23,531 nucleotides of DNA from Actinomycetes bacterium (lineage in GTDB: Bacteria > Actinomycetota > Actinomycetes > Actinomycetales > Cellulomonadaceae), in NCBI GenBank assembly GCA_023461115.1, contig JAEWOA010000014.1:1-23531 (forward strand), in the 5' to 3' direction. Under the pieces are notes generated by a model, which saw nothing but the letters and a program-made list of their open reading frames with translations, made no database searches and was not told where the DNA came from. The position numbers and the translations under genes were made by a program. This document shows positions 13,825 through 20,137 of the stretch, in pieces. Position 1 is the stretch's first letter, and every line of letters begins with the position of its first letter.

Positions 13825-14969
13825 GCGACGAGGCCGCAGAGCAGTCCAGCGACGGGCAGCCCAGCGACGGGAACGCCGACGACGGCGGGCTCGTCGCGCT
13901 GATCCCCCGGCTGCCCAAGGTCCTCCTGCACGACCACCTGGACGGCGGTCTGCGCCCCGCAACGATCGTCGAGCTCGCCGCCGCCGCGGGCCACGAGCTC
14001 CCGACCACCGACCCTGACGAGCTGGGCCGGTGGTTCGTCGAGAGCGCGCGCGCCGGATCCCTCGAGCGGTACCTCGAGACGTTCGCGCACACCGTCGCGG
14101 TGCTGCAGACCGCCGACAACCTGCGTCGAGTGGCGCACGAGGCGGTGCTGGACCTGGCCGCCGACGGCGTCGTCTACGCCGAGCTGCGGTACGCGCCCGA
14201 GCAGCACGTGGAGCGCGGGCTCTCGCTGCAGGAGGTCGTCGACGCCGTGCGGGCAGGGCTCGACGAGGGCGTGGTGGCCGCACGCGAGTCGGGCCACCCG
14301 ATCCGCGTGGGCGCGATCCTGTGCGCGATGCGGCACCTGGACCGGTGGCAGGAGGTCGCCGAGCTCGCGATCGCCAACCGGGACGCGGGCGTCGTCGCGT
14401 TCGACCTGGCCGGGCCCGAGGACGGGTTCCCGGCGTCCCGCTTCCCCGGCGTGTTCGACACGCTCCGCGCCGCGCACTTCCCCTGCACGCTCCACGCGGG
14501 CGAGGCCGCGGGCCTGGACTCGGTGGCGGGCGCGATCGCCGAGGGCGCGCTGCGGCTCGGGCACGGGGTCCGCGTGGCCGACGATGTGACGGCCGACGAG
14601 CTGGGCGACCGGCTCGGGACGCTCGCGCACTGGGTGCGCGACCGGCGCCTGGCCCTCGAGATGTGCCCGTCGTCGAACCTGGACACGCGGGCCGTGTCGT
14701 CGATCGCCGAGCACCCCGCCACGCGTCTGCGGAACCTCGGGTTCGCCGTGACCGTCAACACCGACAACCGGCTGCAGTCCGGCACCAGCATGACTCGCGA
14801 GCTCACGCTCCTCGTCGAGCAGGCCGGTTGGACGCTGGCCGACCTCGAAGACGTGGCCGTCACCGCGGCCGCCCACGCGTTCGTCCACCTCGACGAGCGC
14901 GCCGCCCTGATCGACACCGTGATCCGGCCTGCGTACGCCGCGGCCCGGGGAGGAAGGCACCGAGCATGA
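13821..14969 (+). CDS. add: Adenosine deaminase
   Basis: A 382-residue zinc amidohydrolase that converts adenosine and deoxyadenosine into inosine and deoxyinosine, the substrates for PNP. The metal site HDHLDGG gives H37 and H39, HAGE gives H225 and catalytic E228, RLGHGV gives H248, and NTDN gives D315. The residue after that Asp is Asn316, where the mammalian enzyme has a second Asp that contacts the purine; I believe NTDN is common in actinobacterial homologues. EMCPSSN (280-286) is a further family motif. The first 25 residues are Ser/Asp/Gly-rich and nonconserved. The GTG start overlaps the small acidic gene (GTGA) and the stop overlaps deoC (ATGA). Confidence 0.93.
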   Translation: MSDEAAEQSSDGQPSDGNADDGGLVALIPRLPKVLLHDHLDGGLRPATIVELAAAAGHELPTTDPDELGRWFVESARAGSLERYLETFAHTVAVLQTADNLRRVAHEAVLDLAADGVVYAELRYAPEQHVERGLSLQEVVDAVRAGLDEGVVAARESGHPIRVGAILCAMRHLDRWQEVAELAIANRDAGVVAFDLAGPEDGFPASRFPGVFDTLRAAHFPCTLHAGEAAGLDSVAGAIAEGALRLGHGVRVADDVTADELGDRLGTLAHWVRDRRLALEMCPSSNLDTRAVSSIAEHPATRLRNLGFAVTVNTDNRLQSGTSMTRELTLLVEQAGWTLADLEDVAVTAAAHAFVHLDERAALIDTVIRPAYAAARGGRHRA

Positions 14970-15646
14970 CCCACGACCCGCTCGACTCCGCTGCGCTGGC
15001 GCAGTTCGTCGACCACACCCTGCTCAAGCCCGAGGCGACCCGCGCCGACGTCGAGGCGCTCATCGAGGAGGCCGCCGCGCTCGGCGCGTACTCGATCTGC
15101 ATCTCGCCGTCGTTCCTGCCGGTCAAGGTCCCGGACGGACTCAAGGTCGCCACGGTGTGCGGCTTCCCGTCCGGCAAGCACGCGTCGGCGGTGAAGGCCG
15201 CCGAGGCGCTGCTCGCGGTGCAGAACGGAGCCGACGAGGTCGACATGGTGATCGACGTGGGCGCCGCCAAGGAGCGCCGCTTCTCGGACATCGAGGCGGA
15301 CATCCGCACCGTCCGGGACGCGATCCCGCACCCCACCGTGCTCAAGGTGATCATCGAGTCCGCGGCGCTCACCGACCACGAGGTCGTCGAGGCGTGCCAT
15401 GCCGCGCGTGACGCGGGCGCGGACTTCGTCAAGACCTCCACGGGCTTCCACCCGGCCGGCGGCGCGACGGTCCACGCGGTGGACCTCATGCACGCGACCG
15501 TCGGCGGGCGCCTGGGCGTCAAGGCGTCGGGAGGCATCCGCACCTCGGGCGACGCGCTGCGCATGATCCAGGCGGGCGCCACGCGCCTGGGCCTCTCGGG
15601 CACGGCCGCGGTCTTGTCGGGCCTGGAAGCGGACGCCGCGTACTGA
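14966..15646 (+). CDS. deoC: 2-Deoxyribose-5-phosphate aldolase
   Basis: A 226-residue class I aldolase that cleaves deoxyribose-5-phosphate to acetaldehyde and glyceraldehyde-3-phosphate, the last step of deoxynucleoside use. Family elements are VDHTLLKPEAT near the N-terminus, D93 in DEVDMVID, K127 in LKVIIES, the Schiff-base lysine K156 in DFVKTSTGF, and K186 in VKASGGIR. All catalytic residues are present and the length is typical. The ATG overlaps the add stop (ATGA) and follows a strong GGAGGAAGG at 14949-14957. It is the last gene of its operon and converges on the phosphomutase gene across a terminator. Confidence 0.96.
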   Translation: MTHDPLDSAALAQFVDHTLLKPEATRADVEALIEEAAALGAYSICISPSFLPVKVPDGLKVATVCGFPSGKHASAVKAAEALLAVQNGADEVDMVIDVGAAKERRFSDIEADIRTVRDAIPHPTVLKVIIESAALTDHEVVEACHAARDAGADFVKTSTGFHPAGGATVHAVDLMHATVGGRLGVKASGGIRTSGDALRMIQAGATRLGLSGTAAVLSGLEADAAY

Positions 15647-15653
15647 TCCCCGC

Positions 15654-15688
15654 CCGCCGGGTGCGCCCGCCAGGGGCGCGCCCGGCGG
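15654..15688. terminator. Bidirectional terminator hairpin between deoC and the phosphomutase gene
   Basis: Arms 15654-15668 and 15674-15688 pair over 15 positions with one T-G wobble around a 5-nt loop. It occupies almost all of the 45-nt gap between two convergent stop codons (15644-15646 and 15692-15694). No T-tract is present on either side, as is usual in high-GC actinobacteria. Confidence 0.8.
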
Positions 15689-15691
15689 AGG

Positions 15692-17533
15692 CTAGGACAG
15701 GCCGAGCGTGGCGCGCATGTCCGACGCGACGGCGGTCAGGCGGGCGCGGGCCGCGTGGCGCGCGTGCGTGACGGCCGACTCGTCGGCGTCCGGGTGCACG
15801 GGCTCGACGACCTCCAGGTAGCACTTGACCTTCGGCTCGGTGCCCGACGGCCGGACGATCACGCGCGAGCCGTCGGCGGTCTCCAACCGCAGGCCGTCGG
15901 TCGGCGGGAGCCCGCCGCGGTCCTCGTCGCTGCCGGCCGCCAGGTCGACGACCGCGGTCACGCGCGAGCCCCCCAGCGCCGTCGGGGGAGCCTCGCGCAG
16001 CCGCTCGACGGTCGCGCCGATCTGCGCGAGGTCCGTGAAGCGCGCGGACACCTGGTCCGTCAGGTGCAGGCCGTGCTGGCGCGCGAGGTCGTCGAGCACG
16101 TCCACGAGCGTGCGGCCCGTCGCCTTGAGCCGCGCCGCGAGGCCCGCGATCAGCAGGGCCGCGGAGATCCCGTCCTTGTCCCGGACGTTGCCCGGCGCGA
16201 CGCAGTAGCCCAGCGCCTCCTCGTACGCGAACGCCAGGTGCTCGACGCGCGCGAGCCACTTGAAGCCCGTCAGGGTCTGCACGTGCCGGAAGCCCGCCGC
16301 CGACGCGATGCTCGCGAGCAGGCGCGACGAGACGATCGAGTTGGCGAAGGTCGCGTCGGGGTCGTCGTCGAGGCCCTCGGCGACGGTGACGCCGAGCAGC
16401 GCGCCCGTCTCGTCGCCGTGCAGCATGCGCCACCCCTCCGCGGCCGCGGTGTCCGGGCCGCGGTGCGTGCGGGAGCGGGGGTCCTGCACGGCCACGGCAC
16501 AGCGGTCGGCGTCCGGGTCGAGCGCGATCACGAGGTCGGCGCGCTCGTCGCCGGCCAGCCCGATCGCGAGGTCGATCGCGCCCGGCTCCTCGGGGTTCGG
16601 GAACGCGACCGACGGGAAGTCGGGGTCGGGCTCGGCCTGCTCGGGGACCACGAGCACGCGCGTGAAACCCGCCTCGCGCAGCACGCGCGCGGCGACCTCG
16701 CCCCCGACGCCGTGCAGCGGGGTCAGCACGATCCGCAGGTCCGCGGCCGCCGCCGCGCTCGCCGGGTCCTGCAGGCGCAGCGTCGCGGCCACGTAGTCGT
16801 CGACGATCGCGTGGTCCAGCACCGTCCAGCCGCCATCCGCGCGCGGCACCGACGCCACCGAGGGGACGCGCGCGATCTCCGCCGCGATCGCCGCGTCGTA
16901 CGGCGGCACGATCTGCGCGCCCTGCCCGCCGTCCGTGACGACCCGACCACCCAGGTACACCTTGTAGCCGTTGTCCCGGGCGGGGTTGTGCGACGCCGTG
17001 ACCTGCACCGCCGCGTCCGCGTCGAGATGGCGCAACGCGAACGCGGTCAACGGCGTGGGCAACGCGCCCGGCATCAGGAGGACCTCGACCCCGACCGCCG
17101 TCAGCACCGCCGCGGTGTCCAGGGCGAACGCGTGCGACTTGTGCCGCGCGTCGTACCCGACGACCACGCGCGGCGCCGGCGCGATGCCGTCGAGCTCGCC
17201 CAGCAGGTAGTCCGCGAGGCCCGCCGCGGCGCGGATGACGACCGCGCGGTTCATGCGGTTCGGGCCGCCGCCGAGCGTCCCGCGCAGGCCAGCCGTCCCG
17301 AACTGCAGCAGGCCCGTGAACCGGTCGGCCAGCTCGGCGCGGGCCGCGCGTGCGGCGTCGATCGTCTGGGCCTGCGTCGGGTCCGGCGCGTGGCCGGGCT
17401 CGAGGCCCACGGGTCGGTCGCCGGCGCGCCGCAGGAGCTCGGCGAGCTCGTCCGCCGTGTCAGGGTCGGGGTCGTCCTCGATCCACTCGCGGACCTGCTG
17501 CTCGATCTCGTCCCACACGACGTCGTGACTCAT
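15692..17533 (-). CDS. Phospho-sugar mutase, probably phosphopentomutase/phosphoglucomutase (PmmB-like)
   Basis: A 613-residue alpha-D-phosphohexomutase superfamily enzyme of the long PGM2-like type. The catalytic phosphoserine loop TASHNP is at 179-184 (S181), the Mg loop DPDADR at 339-344, the sugar-binding loop EEALGY at 438-443 and the phosphate-binding RPSGTEPK at 561-568. The sugar loop differs from the GEESG of phosphoglucomutase, and the long form includes human PGM2, which acts on pentose phosphates. Lying next to PNP and opposite deoC, it probably converts (deoxy)ribose-1-phosphate to the 5-phosphate; no separate DeoB-type enzyme is in the window. The start is ATG 17533 (frame open 14 codons upstream) because a -10 sits just before it. 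Often annotated phosphomannomutase. Confidence 0.88.
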   Translation of the reverse strand: MSHDVVWDEIEQQVREWIEDDPDPDTADELAELLRRAGDRPVGLEPGHAPDPTQAQTIDAARAARAELADRFTGLLQFGTAGLRGTLGGGPNRMNRAVVIRAAAGLADYLLGELDGIAPAPRVVVGYDARHKSHAFALDTAAVLTAVGVEVLLMPGALPTPLTAFALRHLDADAAVQVTASHNPARDNGYKVYLGGRVVTDGGQGAQIVPPYDAAIAAEIARVPSVASVPRADGGWTVLDHAIVDDYVAATLRLQDPASAAAAADLRIVLTPLHGVGGEVAARVLREAGFTRVLVVPEQAEPDPDFPSVAFPNPEEPGAIDLAIGLAGDERADLVIALDPDADRCAVAVQDPRSRTHRGPDTAAAEGWRMLHGDETGALLGVTVAEGLDDDPDATFANSIVSSRLLASIASAAGFRHVQTLTGFKWLARVEHLAFAYEEALGYCVAPGNVRDKDGISAALLIAGLAARLKATGRTLVDVLDDLARQHGLHLTDQVSARFTDLAQIGATVERLREAPPTALGGSRVTAVVDLAAGSDEDRGGLPPTDGLRLETADGSRVIVRPSGTEPKVKCYLEVVEPVHPDADESAVTHARHAARARLTAVASDMRATLGLS

Positions 17534-17540
17534 GGACCCC

Positions 17541-17546
17541 AAGGTA
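17541..17546 (-). promoter_or_regulatory. Candidate leaderless -10 of the phosphomutase gene
   Basis: TACCTT on the minus strand is followed by seven bases (GGGGTCC) and the ATG at 17533. The 73-nt gap after the PNP gene is otherwise GC-rich and without a clear ribosome site or -35. Confidence 0.4.
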
Positions 17547-17606
17547 ATGACCCCGGGCGCCCCCGACGACCGCAACAGGTCCCACCCCGCAGCCGTCCGA
17601 CGAGGT

Positions 17607-18464
17607 TCACAGGCGCCGCACGATGTCCGCGAGGAGAGCGCTGATCCGGGGGCCCGCCGCGCGGCCGGCCTCGATGACCTCCTCGTGCGAGAGGGCCTGC
17701 TCGCTGATGCCCGCCGCGAGGTTCGTCACGAGCGAGATGCCCAGCACCTCCATGCCCGCGTGGCGCGCGGCGATCGCCTCGAGCGTCGTCGACATCCCGA
17801 CCAGGTCGCCGCCGAGGATCCCCGCCATCCGCACCTCCGCCGGAGTCTCGTAGTGCGGCCCGCGAAACTGGACGTACACGCCCTCGTCGAGGCTCGGGTC
17901 CACCTCGCGTGCGATCCCGCGCAGGCGCGAGGAGTACAGGTCCGTGAGGTCGACGAAGGTCGCGCCCTCCAGCGGCGAGGTCGCCGTCAGGTTGAGGTGG
18001 TCGCTGATGAGCACCGGCGTCCCCGGACCCCACGCGGGATTCAGGCCCCCACACCCGTTCGTCAGGACGACCGTGCGCGCGCCCGCCGCCGCGGCCGTGC
18101 GCATGCCGTGCACGACGCGCCGCACCCCGCGGCCCTCGTACAGGTGCGTGCGTGACCCCAGGACCAGCGCGTGCTTGCCGGTCTCCGCGATGCGGACCGA
18201 GCGGATCGTGCCGACATGCCCGACGACCGCCGCGGCCGAGAAGCCGGGCAGGTCGGTCGCGGCGATCTCGGCGACCGTCTCGCCCAACAGGTCGGCGGCG
18301 CCGCCCCAGCCCGATCCCAGGACGAGCGCGACATCGTGGCGCTCGACGCCCGTGGCCTCGGCGAGGGCCGCGGCCGCGGCCTCCGCGACGTGGAACGGGT
18401 GGGTGGCGGGATCGTCGAGGTCCAGGGGTCCGGCTTCCGGGGTGTCGGCTGTGATGTCGCTCAT
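17607..18464 (-). CDS. Purine nucleoside phosphorylase (trimeric type)
   Basis: A 285-residue phosphorylase that splits inosine, guanosine and their deoxy forms into base and (deoxy)ribose-1-phosphate. It is of the trimeric, mammalian-like class: VLGSGWGG (48-55; phosphate-binding S51), RTHLYEGRG (105-113; H107), VLTNGCGGLN (133-142), GPHYETPAE (202-210; E206 for the purine), VGMSTTLEA (222-230; M224) and VTNLAAG (N248). The N-terminus carries about 20 nonconserved residues. The ATG at 18464 follows a TAGCCT-N6 leaderless promoter shared back-to-back with lpdA. The phosphomutase gene follows in the same direction 73 nt later, which suggests a shared route to ribose-5-phosphate. The M. tuberculosis counterpart is named deoD/punA. 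Confidence 0.95.
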   Translation of the reverse strand: MSDITADTPEAGPLDLDDPATHPFHVAEAAAAALAEATGVERHDVALVLGSGWGGAADLLGETVAEIAATDLPGFSAAAVVGHVGTIRSVRIAETGKHALVLGSRTHLYEGRGVRRVVHGMRTAAAAGARTVVLTNGCGGLNPAWGPGTPVLISDHLNLTATSPLEGATFVDLTDLYSSRLRGIAREVDPSLDEGVYVQFRGPHYETPAEVRMAGILGGDLVGMSTTLEAIAARHAGMEVLGISLVTNLAAGISEQALSHEEVIEAGRAAGPRISALLADIVRRL

Positions 18465-18470
18465 GCTCGA

Positions 18471-18476
18471 AGGCTA
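18471..18476 (-). promoter_or_regulatory. Leaderless-type -10 of the PNP gene
   Basis: On the minus strand TAGCCT is followed by six bases (TCGAGC) and the ATG at 18464. The -35 region would fall at about 18494-18499, overlapping that of the divergent lpdA promoter, so one bound protein could affect both genes. Confidence 0.55.
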
Positions 18477-18515
18477 GCCCGGCCGTCGCGGTCGGTCGTC
18501 CGCACTGTGGGACGG

Positions 18516-18521
18516 CAGAAT
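18516..18521 (+). promoter_or_regulatory. Leaderless-type -10 of lpdA
   Basis: CAGAAT is followed by six bases (GCATGC) and the GTG at 18528. No ribosome site precedes the GTG. The -35 position (about 18493-18498) is weak and overlaps that of PNP. Confidence 0.45.
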
Positions 18522-18527
18522 GCATGC

Positions 18528-19949
18528 GTGAGTACTCCCGTGCAGGACAGCCCCACCCGTGTCGTCATCGTCGGCGGCGGCCCCGGCGGGTACGAGGCGG
18601 CCCTGGTCGCCAGCCGCCTGGGCGCGGACGTCACGGTCGTCGAGCGGCACGGGCTCGGCGGCGCCGCGGTCCTCACCGACGTGGTGCCCTCCAAGACGCT
18701 GATCGCGACCGCCGAGTGGATGTCGCAGGCTGATCAGGCCCCTGAACTGGGCATTCGCTCCGGCGCGCTGGCCGGCGACCAGCGCCACCACATCGACCTC
18801 GCCGCCGTGAACACGCGCGTCAAGGCGCTCGCGGCCGCACAGTCCGCGGACATCCGCGCGCGCCTGGAGTCCAGCGGCGTGCGCACGCTCATCGGCCGCG
18901 CTCGGCTCGACGGGCCGTCACGCGTGGTCGTCGACACCCCCGAGGGCGTCGCCGACGAGACCCTCGACGCCGACGTGATCCTCGTCGCCACCGGCGCGCG
19001 CCCGCGCGAGCTGCCCGAGGCCAGGCCGGACGGCGAGCGGATCCTCACCTGGACCCAGCTCTACGACCTGCAGGCACTCCCCGAGAAGCTGATCGTCGTC
19101 GGCTCGGGCGTCACCGGCGCCGAGTTCGCGTCGGCGTACACCTCGCTCGGCGCGGACGTCACGCTCGTCTCGTCGCGCGACCGCGTGCTCCCGGGCGAGG
19201 ACGCCGACGCCGCCGAGCTGATCGAGGAGGTGTTCCGCCGCCGTGGCATGACCGTCATGTCGCGCTCGCGGGCCGCCGGGGCGCGGCGCACGGCCGACGG
19301 CGTCGTCGTGACGCTCGCGGACGGGTCCGAGATCGCGGGCTCGCACGTGCTGTTCGCGGTCGGCTCGATCCCGACGACCGCCGGGCTGGGCCTCGAGGAG
19401 GCCGGGGTGCGGCTCACGCCGTCGGGCCACGTCGACGTCGACAAGGTCTCCCGGACCTCGGTGCGCGGCATCTACGCCGCGGGCGACGTGACCGGTGTGC
19501 TCCCGCTCGCGTCGGTGGCCGCGACCCAGGGGCGCATCGCGATGTCCCACGCGCTCGGCGACGCCGTCACGCCCCTGTCCCTGCGGGACATCTCCGCGAA
19601 CATCTTCACGGCGCCGCAGATCGCGACCGTGGGCTACTCCGAGCAGCGGCTCGTCGACGAGGGCGTCGAGTACGCGGTCAGCACGCTGCCGATCGCGCGC
19701 AACCCGCGCGCCAAGATGCAGGCCGTGCGCGAGGGGTTCGTCAAGATCTTCGCGAGCCGCGGCGCCGGGACGGTCCTGGGGGCGGTGCTCGTGGGGCCGA
19801 GCGCGAGCGAGTCGGTGTTCCCGCTGACGCTCGCGATCGCCAACCGGCTCACCGCGGACCAGGTCGCGCAGGCGACCACGGTGTACCCGTCGCTGTCCGG
19901 CACGATCGCCGAGGTCGCGCGCATGCTGCACCACCGCGCGCGCGACTGA
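18528..19949 (+). CDS. lpdA: LpdA-like NAD(P)H quinone reductase / flavoprotein disulfide reductase homologue
   Basis: A 473-residue two-dinucleotide-domain flavoprotein. The FAD site VIVGGGPGGYEAA begins near 13, ATGARPRELP marks the link to the NAD domain, IVVGSGVTGAEFA binds NAD(P)H, and YAAGDVTG is the second FAD motif. In true lipoamide dehydrogenases the redox motif is GGTCxNxGCIPSK; here the segment is GGAAVLTDVVPSK (44-56) with no cysteine, and the C-terminal HPT active site is replaced by VYPSLSG. Both losses match, from memory, M. tuberculosis LpdA (Rv3303c), described as a quinone reductase. GTG at 18528 is chosen because it starts just before the FAD fold and six bases after a -10; the upstream open frame is antisense to PNP. 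Its stop is 2 nt before array 2. Confidence 0.88.
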   Translation: MSTPVQDSPTRVVIVGGGPGGYEAALVASRLGADVTVVERHGLGGAAVLTDVVPSKTLIATAEWMSQADQAPELGIRSGALAGDQRHHIDLAAVNTRVKALAAAQSADIRARLESSGVRTLIGRARLDGPSRVVVDTPEGVADETLDADVILVATGARPRELPEARPDGERILTWTQLYDLQALPEKLIVVGSGVTGAEFASAYTSLGADVTLVSSRDRVLPGEDADAAELIEEVFRRRGMTVMSRSRAAGARRTADGVVVTLADGSEIAGSHVLFAVGSIPTTAGLGLEEAGVRLTPSGHVDVDKVSRTSVRGIYAAGDVTGVLPLASVAATQGRIAMSHALGDAVTPLSLRDISANIFTAPQIATVGYSEQRLVDEGVEYAVSTLPIARNPRAKMQAVREGFVKIFASRGAGTVLGAVLVGPSASESVFPLTLAIANRLTADQVAQATTVYPSLSGTIAEVARMLHHRARD

Positions 19950-19951
19950 CC

Positions 19952-20137
19952 CGGCTGGAGTGCACGCTCGCGGCTGGAGTGCACGCTCACGGCTGGAGTG
20001 CACGCTCGCGGCTGGAGTGCACGCTCGCGGCTGGAGTGCACGCTCGCGGCTGGAGTGCACGCTCGCGGCTGGAGTGCACGCTCGCGGCTGGAGTGCACGC
20101 TCGCGGCTGGAGTGTGGAGTGCACGGTCACGGCTGGG
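19952..20137. repeat. 19-bp tandem repeat array 2 (eight full copies plus degenerate ends)
   Basis: A partial unit (19952-19959) is followed by eight full 19-bp units starting at 19960, 19979, 19998, 20017, 20036, 20055, 20074 and 20093. Seven read GTGCACGCTCGCGGCTGGA; the second has A instead of G at position 11, like array 1. A 7-nt remnant (20112-20118) and a degenerate unit (20119-20137) close the array. The array fills the whole gap between the convergent lpdA and EEP genes and runs into the EEP stop codon. Longer open frames across it arise from the repeat and are not genes. Confidence 0.97.

Noticed and set aside
11703..14960. Antisense open frame of more than 1000 codons over cdd, deoA and add
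   Set aside because: It overlaps three well-identified enzymes on the other strand; composition is typical of a third-position GC shadow.
18171..18527. Extension of the lpdA frame upstream
   Set aside because: It is antisense to PNP; the FAD fold starts about 12 residues after GTG 18528, which is preceded by a -10.
19952..20137. Array 2 as a classical intrinsic terminator
   Set aside because: Each unit offers only a 3-4 bp GAG/CTC stem around GTGCAC and there is no long inverted repeat or T-tract, unlike the true hairpins at 7502-7535 and 15654-15688.
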